Shown: positions 1-5,820, counted from the stretch's first letter. The stretch: 7,775 nt of DNA from Deltaproteobacteria bacterium (GCA_003161515.1 PMOH01000004.1:1-7775); one strand, 5' to 3'. Notes: generated from the letters alone by a model not told the origin. A program made the numbers and translations.

Positions 1-399
1 AACCATCGATGGCCGGGCAACGTGCGCGAACTCGAGAACGTTATCGAGCGCGCGGTCGTGATGAGCGGGCAGGAGACGCTGATGCCCGAGGCGTTCGCCT
101 TCGACGACGACGCTTCCGACGAGGACCTGGTCCAGGTTGCCGGCATTGCCCGGGCTGCTGGAATCGATTCGGCGGTGGGAGCGAATATGGCCGCGGGATC
201 GGAGACCGATTCGAACCGCGCGCAGCCAGCCGAGAGCCAGGAAGAAGAGGGCACCCTCCAGGCGAGCCTCGATCGCGCGGCGACGGTGCGAATCAAGGCG
301 GCGCTTGCAGCGGCTGGTGGCAACCGGGTTGACGCAGCAACCGCGCTGGGCGTCGATCGGACGACGCTCTATCGATTGATGAAACGCCTCAGTCTCTAG
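1..399 (+). CDS. sigma-54-dependent NtrC-family activator, C-terminal part (5' truncated by window)
   Basis: This is the end of a bacterial enhancer-binding protein that uses ATP hydrolysis to open sigma-54 promoters. The frame is open from base 1, so the gene begins outside the window. Codons 4-11 read WPGNVREL, the hallmark motif at the end of the sigma-54 AAA+ domain, followed by ENVIERAVV of the C-terminal lid. An acidic, low-complexity linker covers about codons 33-85. The last 36 or so codons form a Fis-type helix-turn-helix (RIKAAL...GGNRVDAATALGVDRTTLYRLMKRL) that binds the upstream activating sequence. The stop is TAG at 397-399, with a strong terminator 25 bases later. The receiver or other sensory domain is not visible, so the signal is unknown. 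The tad genes converge on this gene from the other end of the window. Regulators of this type occur near Tad loci, but a functional link here is inference. Confidence 0.95.
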   Translation, partial: NHRWPGNVRELENVIERAVVMSGQETLMPEAFAFDDDASDEDLVQVAGIARAAGIDSAVGANMAAGSETDSNRAQPAESQEEEGTLQASLDRAATVRIKAALAAAGGNRVDAATALGVDRTTLYRLMKRLSL

Positions 400-424
400 A
401 ATCGAACTTCTAGAAAAAGGAAAT

Positions 425-453
425 GAGGCCGGCTGAATGCCGGCCTCTTTTTT
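425..453 (+). terminator. Rho-independent terminator of the sigma-54 activator gene
   Basis: A perfect 9-bp GC-rich stem (gaggccggc at 425-433, gccggcctc at 439-447) encloses a 5-base loop (tgaat) and is followed at once by six T residues (448-453). It lies 25 bases after the regulator's stop codon, which is the expected place for the end of that transcript. Confidence 0.93.
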
Positions 454-764
454 GGCGTACCTGATGAAACCAAACATTGTTCTAAACTGGAAGCCGATGA
501 TTTGGCGATTTTGGTTGACATTTCCTCCATTTCCTCGATCGGGGGTGTTTGGTGAATGAGTAAAAGGATGCTGGCGAGGGTCGGATTGCGTGAGGTCGTA
601 CATGGTGAGAGTGGGTGAAGCGATCATGTTGAGTATTATGGCATGGCAGGATGACAACGGTTGGCAGGGGTGACCTCCTTCGGCGTCGCTCAGGACAGGC
701 TCTGCACCCAGTGATTTTTCGCGCTCCGTTGTCGCGCGATGCAGCCGAGAGCGGGGGGCCATAT
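454..764. other. intergenic stretch without a recognisable gene
   Basis: About 310 bases between the regulator's terminator and the left repeat. No open frame here has a plausible start, ribosome site and protein-like composition. The only longer frame, 651-842, runs into the repeat and looks like repeat translation. Around 678-702 there is a degraded copy of the cttcgg...gctcagg.caggctct core that recurs right of the cassette. A TTGACA at 515-520 has no matching -10 box. Confidence 0.6.
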
Positions 765-934
765 TTTCCCCTCGCCCGATCAGGGAGAGGATCGAAGGTG
801 AGGGTCCTTAGACTGCGCGTCTTTTTTGGGCGCGCGATTTAAGACTCTGCTCTCTGCGTTTCTTGTCCTCGTGTCATTCTAGAGCGCAGCGAAGAATCCC
901 GGATTTTCTCTCCTCGCTCAATCAGAAAGAGGCC
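765..934 (-). repeat. dispersed palindromic repeat, left copy (inverted relative to the right copies)
   Basis: The reverse complement of this stretch aligns with the repeat right of the cassette, roughly 5250-5446. Shared blocks in the same order are the cctctccctga...gg hairpin arm, gggattcttcgctgcgctct followed by agaatgacac, a GC-rich hairpin with GCGCG/CGCGC arms, and aaggaccctcac followed by a second cctctccctga block. The left copy lacks the roughly 25-base cttcggctggctcagggcagg segment present on the right. It has base changes inside the hairpin loops while stem pairing is largely kept. Translations across it are nonsense proteins. It may be a non-autonomous repeat or simply one of many copies in the genome. 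Confidence 0.75.
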
Positions 935-964
935 ACCCTAGGTGACGCCTGGTCGTCGCAGGCC

Positions 965-993
965 TTGACACTCTATTTTCGCTGTATTATACA
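965..993 (+). promoter_or_regulatory. sigma-70-type promoter of the four-gene cassette
   Basis: A perfect -35 box TTGACA (965-970) is followed after exactly 17 bases by TATACA (988-993), a five-of-six match to the -10 consensus. Transcription would be expected to start about 5-9 bases downstream, at 998-1002. That coincides with the ATG of the first cassette gene at 1002, so the message may be leaderless. It is the best promoter-like sequence I found in the window and sits just after the left repeat. Confidence 0.75.
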
Positions 994-1001
994 CAGGCTA
1001 T

Positions 1002-1667
1002 ATGGACAGGGAGAATATAGCGAAACAGTCGATCGAAGTGCTGGAGACCGCAGAGCGACGACTTCGCGAGTTAGTTGGCTCCTCAGCTTCGGCCGGCGAC
1101 TATACCGCGATCATGTTGATCACAGACTGGGCGCGGAGTCTCGGAGATCTGGTCGATGACGCGCGGGCCGCGTGGCAAACCAAATCAGAGCCTCCTTCGC
1201 TGAGCCGGCCAAAACTTCATATGGCAGCGACAAGCCCGGCAAGCAGTGCAAATGCGGATGGCCACCGGTTAGACCGGTCCAGTAGACGCTTGAAGCGCTC
1301 TCCATCGAAGGGCGAATACCCGAAGTTCTTTCGGCGTGCCGACGAGTTGGTGAAGGTCGGCTGGTCCAAGAAGGAAAGACAGGAATATCAACACAAAGCG
1401 CCGCACGCGGTTGTCGATATTCTAGCGACGTCTATTGCCGCGAGATTCGGGACCGGCAAAATGTTTATGGTCGAAGACCTGCTTCCTCTCAAAGACGCGA
1501 ACGGCAACGAAATTCCCAACTATCAAACGTACCTCGCCCTTGCGTGGCTAAGGGCTAGCAAGTTGGTCGAGCAGCACGGGCGGCAGGGATACTCAATCGA
1601 AAAAGGCTCTCATACGGCTGCCGAGGTGATTTCATTGTGGGAACGTTTACCGAGTGCCTCGCTCTAG
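1002..1667 (+). CDS. uncharacterised cassette protein A, predicted winged-helix-like C-terminal domain
   Basis: A 221-residue soluble protein with no signal peptide or membrane segment. Residues 1-60 are predicted helical (IEVLETAERRLREL, then TAIMLITDWARSL), residues 61-103 are a polar Ser/Arg-rich linker, and residues 106-200 look like a compact alpha/beta domain. That domain contains KVGWSKKERQEYQHKAP (118-134), VEDLLPL (157-163) and a run YQTYLALAWLRASKLVEQHG ending in a short hairpin RQGYSI (174-199). The pattern of helices, a recognition-like helix and a beta wing resembles winged-helix DNA-binding folds; this is a fold guess, not a family match. The ATG at 1002 has no Shine-Dalgarno sequence because the promoter -10 box ends only 8 bases upstream. 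Leaderless initiation fits; the next ATG in frame is codon 38. The stop is 15 bases before the GTG of the ATPase gene, so it probably heads the operon. It could be the module's regulator or its DNA-recognition part. Confidence 0.8.
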   Translation: MDRENIAKQSIEVLETAERRLRELVGSSASAGDYTAIMLITDWARSLGDLVDDARAAWQTKSEPPSLSRPKLHMAATSPASSANADGHRLDRSSRRLKRSPSKGEYPKFFRRADELVKVGWSKKERQEYQHKAPHAVVDILATSIAARFGTGKMFMVEDLLPLKDANGNEIPNYQTYLALAWLRASKLVEQHGRQGYSIEKGSHTAAEVISLWERLPSASL

Positions 1668-1668
1668 C

Positions 1669-1674
1669 GGGGAG
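1669..1674 (+). promoter_or_regulatory. Shine-Dalgarno sequence supporting the GTG start at 1683
   Basis: GGGGAG lies 8 bases before the GTG at 1683, an ideal spacing. The alternative ATG at 1725 has GGAGG at 1707-1711 but at 13 bases, longer than usual. The protein pattern (MVTWHCRP...) would favour the ATG, while the ribosome site favours the GTG, so the start is not settled. Confidence 0.5.
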
Positions 1675-1682
1675 CGCATCAA

Positions 1683-1949
1683 GTGCGGGAATCGAGCTTT
1701 CAAACTGGAGGATCTGAACCGAAAATGGTGACTTGGCATTGTCGTCCAAAGTCGGCGGGAGAGAAGGAACGCAATCCTGTAACTGGGGAATACTTCGACG
1801 AAGAATCTATCGATCAACCTGCGCAAGCATTAGTACGCGAAGCAATCCAAAATATTCTGGATGCGCGCGCAAATGGCGACGCGGTGACCGTTCGCTTCTA
1901 TATATCCGGAGTGGCTGGTGCCCTTCCCGCGCCTAGGGCAGACCGCTAG
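1683..1949 (+). CDS. GHKL-type ATPase, N-terminal fragment carrying the N-box (ends at in-frame amber codon)
   Basis: An 88-residue fragment from GTG 1683 (74 residues if ATG 1725 is used). It holds the first conserved element of the GHKL (gyrase/HSP90/histidine kinase/MutL) ATP-binding fold: ALVREAIQNILDAR at residues 49-62, with the N-box Glu53 and Asn57 that activate water and bind Mg, followed by Asp60. The strand VTVRFYI follows. The frame stops at TAG 1947-1949. The same frame continues without any shift into the rest of the ATPase, and the sequence either side (ALPAPRADR / LGGMWNHIKA) reads as one continuous domain. I therefore take this as the front of one roughly 630-644-residue protein interrupted by a single nonsense codon, not as an independent small gene. 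Alone it cannot bind ATP because the G1 and G2 boxes are in the next fragment. Confidence 0.8.
   Translation: MRESSFQTGGSEPKMVTWHCRPKSAGEKERNPVTGEYFDEESIDQPAQALVREAIQNILDARANGDAVTVRFYISGVAGALPAPRADR
1947..1949 (+). other. in-frame premature amber (TAG) codon in the GHKL ATPase gene
   Basis: TAG sits between Arg (CGC) and Leu-Gly-Gly-Met in one uninterrupted reading frame. Changing only the third base to T or C would give Tyr and restore an open frame from 1683 to 3617. TAG is an ordinary stop for other genes in this window (397-399, 1665-1667, and the tadC stop at 5962-5964), so genome-wide recoding is unlikely. An ATG in the same frame follows at 1959, nine bases on, which could allow reinitiation. 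Confidence 0.85.
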
Positions 1950-1958
1950 CTCGGTGGT

Positions 1959-3617
1959 ATGTGGAACCACATAAAGGCGCCGGATAGCGGACTGCGAGAG
2001 ATCCCGGACGTGCCAGGCAGTTGCCCATTTTTGTTAGTAGAGGATTTCGCCACGATCGGATTGGAAGGAGACGCCACTGCACGGGATCACACGCCGACCT
2101 CCGGGAAGAATCACTTTTACGCCTTCTTTCGTGCGGAGGGCGTCTCACAGAATGCAGGGGGACGAGGAAAGTGGGGAGTCGGTAAGACAGTTTTTGCGCG
2201 ATCTAGCCTTGTGAACACCCTTTTCGGATTTACTGTGCGCCGAAGCGACCCTCGGCCGTTACTGATGGGCCAGACTACAGTTCGATACCATGTAGTCGCA
2301 GACAAAAAATACGCTCCCGATGTGATGTTTGGTGTGCCGACTTCTGATGATTTTGTACTCCCAGTCACTGACCCAAGTGTAATCAACGAATTTTGCAGTG
2401 ACTTTCGCTTACAGCGAAACCGCGAACCCGGATTGTCGGTCGTCGTGCCGTACGCCCACGACGACATCACGCCGGACGCGATCGCCAAGGCTGTGGCTCA
2501 CGAATATTTCTTTCCGATTCTGACCAGCAAGCTGATCGTGAAAATTGAAAGCCAGGAACGCAGCCTAACCCTCGACTCTAACAGCCTGGTTGACTCGATC
2601 GGCTGTGATGATGGCGACATCGAAGGCGACCTGAGCTCTCTCATAATGTTTGCAATATGGGCAAAAACACTTCCCCAGAGTGAAATACGTACGCTCGATG
2701 TCCCACCGATTGCTCAAGCCCCAACGTGGTCAAGTTCACTCTTTCCGAGTCAGTACTTCGACGAACTGGCCGCGAAATACGTTCAAGGGAAGCCTCTCGC
2801 CCTGCGGGTTCCTATTTTGGTCCGCGCATCTTCGGGAGAGGAGCAGCTTTCATACTTCGATTTGTTCCTGCGCCAAGACCTTGAGGGCCGTGGTTACCCA
2901 CCTGTGTTCATACGGAACGGGATTGTAATACCCAAAGCGCTGGAACGCCGCGTCCGAGGACATCGCCTCTTGTCGCTCGTGACCATAGACGACAAACCGC
3001 TGGCGGACATGCTGGGCGACGCTGAAACCCCTGCTCATACTCAGTGGTCGCAGAATTCGCAAAATTTCTCCGGGAAATACCAAAATGGCAAAGCCTGCCT
3101 CGATTTCGTCCGGTCCGCACCACGTCAGGTAGCAGAAATCCTTAGCAGCAAGGATCGAGAGCGGGATCCGAGGGCATTAGCAGACTTTTTCCCGCGTCCG
3201 CGGTACGACCCGCAGTTGGAGGTTCCGATTAAACCTGATGGGGACGAGCCTGGTAGGCCACGCGTCGAGAATCCGAAGGGCAGCGTCGAGCCGTTCGACA
3301 TAGAACAAATACGAGGTGGGTTTTGCATTCAGCGGACTAGCCGTCACCTTCTTTCGGTTCGCCCGCCACGCCTCGAAGTGCTGGTAGCCTACGACAGGAG
3401 CCAAGGTAACCCGCTTACGAAATATCGCAGCGACGACTTCGACCTTGCGACGATGCGGCGGGAAATGCCTGGAGTCCGGGAAGTGAGTTGCAGCGGGAAT
3501 CGGATGCTTGTTGAGGTTGCTGAAAATAGCTTTCGCGTCCAAATTACTGGCTTCGACGAGAATCGCGACATCTATGTTCGCGCGAGAATAAAAGGGAGCG
3601 AGGAGAGCGAACAATGA
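1959..3617 (+). CDS. GHKL/HSP90-type ATPase, main fragment (G1 and G2 boxes, large C-terminal region)
   Basis: A 552-residue fragment, the remainder of the cassette ATPase. Residues 25-38 read LLVEDFATIGLEGD, the G1 box whose Asp29 should contact adenine; the first glycine of the usual D-x-G pattern is Ala31 here. Residues 67-79 read GGRGKWGVGKTVF, the glycine-rich G2/lid box. The segment up to about residue 190 (SSLVNTLFGFTV, LLMGQTTVRYH, LSVVVPYAH) looks like the rest of the ATPase fold and a following transducer-like part. The remainder, to an acidic tail, is mixed alpha/beta without a recognised nuclease or helicase motif, ending in beta strands (NSFRVQITGFDENRDIYVRARI). No membrane segments. 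It resembles, from memory, GHKL ATPases seen in prokaryotic conflict operons more than MutL, gyrase or histidine kinases, since no partner DHp or nuclease domain is attached. GGTGGT directly abuts the ATG, a poor ribosome site, so expression would depend on reinitiation or readthrough. The stop overlaps gene C by 4 bases. Confidence 0.8.
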   Translation: MWNHIKAPDSGLREIPDVPGSCPFLLVEDFATIGLEGDATARDHTPTSGKNHFYAFFRAEGVSQNAGGRGKWGVGKTVFARSSLVNTLFGFTVRRSDPRPLLMGQTTVRYHVVADKKYAPDVMFGVPTSDDFVLPVTDPSVINEFCSDFRLQRNREPGLSVVVPYAHDDITPDAIAKAVAHEYFFPILTSKLIVKIESQERSLTLDSNSLVDSIGCDDGDIEGDLSSLIMFAIWAKTLPQSEIRTLDVPPIAQAPTWSSSLFPSQYFDELAAKYVQGKPLALRVPILVRASSGEEQLSYFDLFLRQDLEGRGYPPVFIRNGIVIPKALERRVRGHRLLSLVTIDDKPLADMLGDAETPAHTQWSQNSQNFSGKYQNGKACLDFVRSAPRQVAEILSSKDRERDPRALADFFPRPRYDPQLEVPIKPDGDEPGRPRVENPKGSVEPFDIEQIRGGFCIQRTSRHLLSVRPPRLEVLVAYDRSQGNPLTKYRSDDFDLATMRREMPGVREVSCSGNRMLVEVAENSFRVQITGFDENRDIYVRARIKGSEESEQ

Positions 3618-4426
3618 TTAGGCGCTTCAACTATACGGGTCGTCGCCGTATCCGACAGGAAGATGTGGTGGTCTCGGTTCGTCACGGGGCTGATGGCGTG
3701 TGCTCATTCTCGGCCCAGCTATCGCTAGAACGTTACCGTTTCCCAACCGACGCGCTCGTGTTCGTCGAGGCCTCTCGTTTGGCGTCCTTTATGCGCTTTA
3801 CCTGGGGGTCTGTGGGGCTGATATCGCCTCCTCGCGACAGAATACTTACAGAGTTTGGCACCGCGGATGGCGTTAAGTTCCGCGTAAAGGTTGTCGGAGC
3901 GACGGGGGAAGACGGCAAGACGCGTCCTGCGCGAGTGCTGGGCCTTGCGGACAGTATTCGCCCGAGGCTGGAAGACGCACCTCTATCGCCGCTCTCTTTG
4001 ATCGACGTAGTTCCAGCTGACCTAGGGGACGAACTATGGAAGGTTGAATTTTGTGCTGACGACGATCCGAAGCTGCTGGTCAACTCGCGTCTCGTGGCCA
4101 GTCCAACTCAACTAGTGCGCGACGACCACTTCGTTTCAATGGCCCTCCCTCAATTGTTGCGTACCGTCCTGACGCAGATCTTGATGGTCGAGCGCTTCGA
4201 CGGCACTGACGAAGGTTCCGACTGGCAGAGCCAATGGTTGCAGTTCGCAAAGGCGTTGCCTGGGATGGGAAGCGGGCCACCCACTGAAGAGGAAGATAGC
4301 GACGGCACCATCCAGAACGTAGACGAACTTGAAGAATGGATCGATCAGGCTGCGCGAACCTTTGCTCGTAAGTTTCACATCGATCGACGGTTCGACAGCT
4401 GGTGGAATCGAGGAGATGTCGCATGA
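3614..4426 (+). CDS. uncharacterised cassette protein C
   Basis: A 270-residue soluble protein. The ATG at 3614 overlaps the ATPase stop (ATGA) and has AGGAGA at 3601-3606, 7 bases upstream, so this start is well supported and translation is probably coupled to the ATPase. Residues 1-130 are predicted beta-rich (MIRRFNYTGRRRI, then alternating strands through VFVEASRLASFMRFTWG and VKFRVKVVGA). Residues 135-215 hold LSLIDVVPADLGDELWKVEF and a helical segment around the Trp-rich SDWQSQWLQFAKALP. An acidic linker (about 222-233, TEEEDSD) leads to a C-terminal amphipathic helix (WIDQAARTFARKF). I see no catalytic motif and know no named family for it. Its place between the ATPase and protein D points to a structural or adaptor role in the same complex; that is inference. 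Confidence 0.85.
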   Translation: MIRRFNYTGRRRIRQEDVVVSVRHGADGVCSFSAQLSLERYRFPTDALVFVEASRLASFMRFTWGSVGLISPPRDRILTEFGTADGVKFRVKVVGATGEDGKTRPARVLGLADSIRPRLEDAPLSPLSLIDVVPADLGDELWKVEFCADDDPKLLVNSRLVASPTQLVRDDHFVSMALPQLLRTVLTQILMVERFDGTDEGSDWQSQWLQFAKALPGMGSGPPTEEEDSDGTIQNVDELEEWIDQAARTFARKFHIDRRFDSWWNRGDVA

Positions 4427-5169
4427 GATTGCGGAGATTGAACGATGGCGGTTTGGATCGGATGAGAACCTTCCTCGAGTCACTCACCACCGACGCACCG
4501 GAGAACTATGTTGGCAATATTCTTACCGACTCAGTGCAATCCGAGGCACTACCGGTCGAAATAGATATAGATGAACAGCGTCACTTCAGCCGCCGCTTTG
4601 AACTCGCCACGTACCTGTACGAAAGATTAGCCCCCCTTCGCACGCCCAAGTTTATGAATATTGAGCGAGATCGTGGCTTATGGTCGTGGCTAGCGCTGCT
4701 CTGGTTTGACCAACTATGTCCGCCCGACCGAAATGGCCGGTTGCAGCCAGGAGACGATTCTAGGTGGATTCCATTGCAGGACGATCCGCGGCGCTATTAT
4801 CGGCACCTCCTGCTGGGACCTTATCTGATGTATCGGACTCACGCGGCATCGCCGCCAATATTAGAACCAGTGCTCAGCAGCGCACTCCATGTTTCGACCA
4901 GCGAAGTTTTTCGGACGTTGATCGAAACACAGCAGTTTGTAACATCTGCTCCGGTTGTGACGCTGATCGGTCGTCTTTACTACAACGCACGCACCGGACG
5001 CTTGATCCGCGGAGTCGGCACCAAGAGGGCTGGCGGTGTGCGCCGATTGGGGGACTTACTTCGCCAGCTAGATCTTACATTCGACCTTCATTCCATAACC
5101 ACTGACAACCTGCTGACGCTGATGCCCGAGGAGTTCCAAGCAATGAGGCGCCGGGCGAACGCGAGGTGA
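4423..5169 (+). CDS. uncharacterised cassette protein D, DUF6339-like
   Basis: A 248-residue soluble protein. The ATG at 4423 is preferred over an upstream GTG at 4402: it overlaps the stop of gene C (ATGA), has AGGAG at 4411-4415 seven bases upstream, and gives the N-terminus MRLRRLNDGGL. Conserved-looking blocks rich in aromatic and charged residues are GLWSWLALLWFDQLCP (85-100), DPRRYYRHLLLGPYLMYR (121-138), RLGDLLRQLDLTFDLHSI (208-225) and LMPEEF (233-238). These blocks match my recollection of the family named DUF6339, whose function is unknown; this needs a profile search. The RRYYRHL block and nearby Asp/His residues could be a nucleic-acid or catalytic site, but no known enzyme motif is present. 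It is the last gene of the operon, and no terminator with a T-run follows, only repeat hairpins. Confidence 0.85.
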   Translation: MRLRRLNDGGLDRMRTFLESLTTDAPENYVGNILTDSVQSEALPVEIDIDEQRHFSRRFELATYLYERLAPLRTPKFMNIERDRGLWSWLALLWFDQLCPPDRNGRLQPGDDSRWIPLQDDPRRYYRHLLLGPYLMYRTHAASPPILEPVLSSALHVSTSEVFRTLIETQQFVTSAPVVTLIGRLYYNARTGRLIRGVGTKRAGGVRRLGDLLRQLDLTFDLHSITTDNLLTLMPEEFQAMRRRANAR

Positions 5170-5170
5170 T

Positions 5171-5310
5171 AGAATCTTCGGTCGCGCGCGAAATGAATCG
5201 CGCGCTGCACAAGGACCCTCACCCTTCGGCTGGCTCAGGGCAGGCTCTTTGATCCTCTCCCTGACGGGGAGAGGGGAAGAAGGATCCGGGATTCTTCGCT
5301 GCGCTCTAGA
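5171..5310 (+). repeat. dispersed palindromic repeat, right copy 1
   Basis: It starts 2 bases after the stop of gene D with agaatctt. It has a perfect 8-bp hairpin GCGCGCGA/TCGCGCGC (5184-5205, loop aatgaa), then aaggaccctcacccttcgg, the gctcagggcaggctc core, and a second hairpin of CCTCTCCC/GGGAGAGG arms from about 5254. The last part (gattcttcgctgcgctc) also appears, reversed, left of the cassette. No T-run follows either stem, but they could still stall polymerase or protect the 3' end of the operon transcript. Confidence 0.8.
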
Positions 5311-5338
5311 ATGACACAAAGGCGAGAAATGGGGAGAG

Positions 5339-5482
5339 AGAATCTTGAATCGCGCGCGAAATGAATCGCGCGCTGGATAAGGACCCTCACCCTTCGGCTG
5401 GCTCAGGGCAGGCTCTTCGATCCTCTCCCTTGCGGGGAGAGGGGATGAAGGAGCCGAGATTCTTCTCCTTCGGCTGCGCTCG
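5339..5482 (+). repeat. dispersed palindromic repeat, right copy 2 (offset 168 bases from copy 1)
   Basis: Same order of blocks as the preceding copy at a constant offset of 168 bases. It has agaatctt, the identical 8-bp hairpin at 5352-5373 with the same aatgaa loop, aaggaccctcaccc, the gctcagggcaggctc core, and the CCTCTCCC/GGGAGAGG hairpin with a changed loop (ttgc in place of tgac). The two copies diverge after gattctt, where this one inserts ctccttcgg. The altered loop with intact stem suggests the fold is kept. Confidence 0.8.
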
Positions 5483-5517
5483 GGGCTTCGGCTGGTGGAA
5501 GGGGAGTTATCTGGGGG

Positions 5518-5576
5518 CGCTCTGAATGGCATGAGGACGAAGAGAGAAAATCGCGGGGACGGCGGCCCGCGCCACT
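5518..5576 (+). repeat. second direct repeat family, copy 1
   Basis: It begins cgctctgaatg and ends with an acggcggcccg...ccact block at 5559-5576. The same two blocks recur in the same order about 190 bases downstream with a 10-base shorter interval. The blocks between are AG-rich in both copies. Confidence 0.5.
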
Positions 5577-5662
5577 GAGCGGTCGCGAGTGTCAAAAATC
5601 GCGATTGATCCAGGATTGGGGTGGGTCGGCTGGCGTTCAGAAAGATCCGGGGTCCCTCGGCG

Positions 5663-5681
5663 GAGCCTGCCCTGAGCGAAG
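5663..5681. repeat. 19-bp inverted repeat, left arm
   Basis: The 19 bases here, containing cctgccctgagcgaa, are the exact reverse complement of 5802-5820. The arms are 120 bases apart. They contain the same gctcagggcaggctc core seen in the two right-hand repeat copies. Confidence 0.75.
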
Positions 5682-5710
5682 TCGAACGGGCTCGGGATGA
5701 CACGAGAAAC

Positions 5711-5759
5711 CGCTCTGAATGAGACAAAGGCAAGGGCGGGCACGGCGGCCCGGCCCACT
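5711..5759 (+). repeat. second direct repeat family, copy 2
   Basis: It carries cgctctgaatg at its start and acggcggcccggcccact at 5742-5759, matching the copy at 5518-5576 apart from a 10-base deletion and scattered changes. Confidence 0.5.
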
Positions 5760-5801
5760 CAATCAGGCCACTAATGAGCCGCGGGCACAGGAACCCTTCG
5801 G

Positions 5802-5820
5802 CTTCGCTCAGGGCAGGCTC
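5802..5820. repeat. 19-bp inverted repeat, right arm
   Basis: Exact reverse complement of 5663-5681. The core cttcgctcagggcagg is followed by a C-rich tract and a ttttttcggg stretch that is not preceded by a stem, so it is not a terminator. Confidence 0.75.

Noticed and set aside
515..545. Promoter with TTGACA at 515-520
   Set aside because: The region 16-18 bases downstream is GC-rich (tcgatcggggg) with no -10-like sequence, and no gene follows for over 450 bases.
556..618. Possible 20-codon small ORF starting atgagtaaaagg
   Set aside because: No convincing ribosome site, no recognisable product, and length expected by chance.
863..1159. + strand open frame overlapping the cassette promoter and the start of gene A
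   Set aside because: Its first half is the left repeat copy read as protein and the rest is gene A out of frame.
3177..3614. - strand open frame of 145 codons opposite the ATPase
   Set aside because: Shadow of the strongly supported + strand ATPase frame, with no start context or protein-like motifs.
1683..3617. Reading TAG as a sense codon (recoded amber or pyrrolysine)
   Set aside because: TAG ends the sigma-54 regulator, gene A and tadC in this same window, and no special signal surrounds the codon; a point mutation or sequence error is simpler.
5171..5482. CRISPR array
   Set aside because: Only two units, each over 100 bases with internal palindromes and a 168-base offset; no short identical repeats with unique spacers.
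5068..5733. Long - strand open frame of 221 codons
   Set aside because: It runs through two repeat copies and the end of gene D. The product is repetitive (the block EPALSQPKGEGP appears twice) and has no ribosome site; it is translated repeat.
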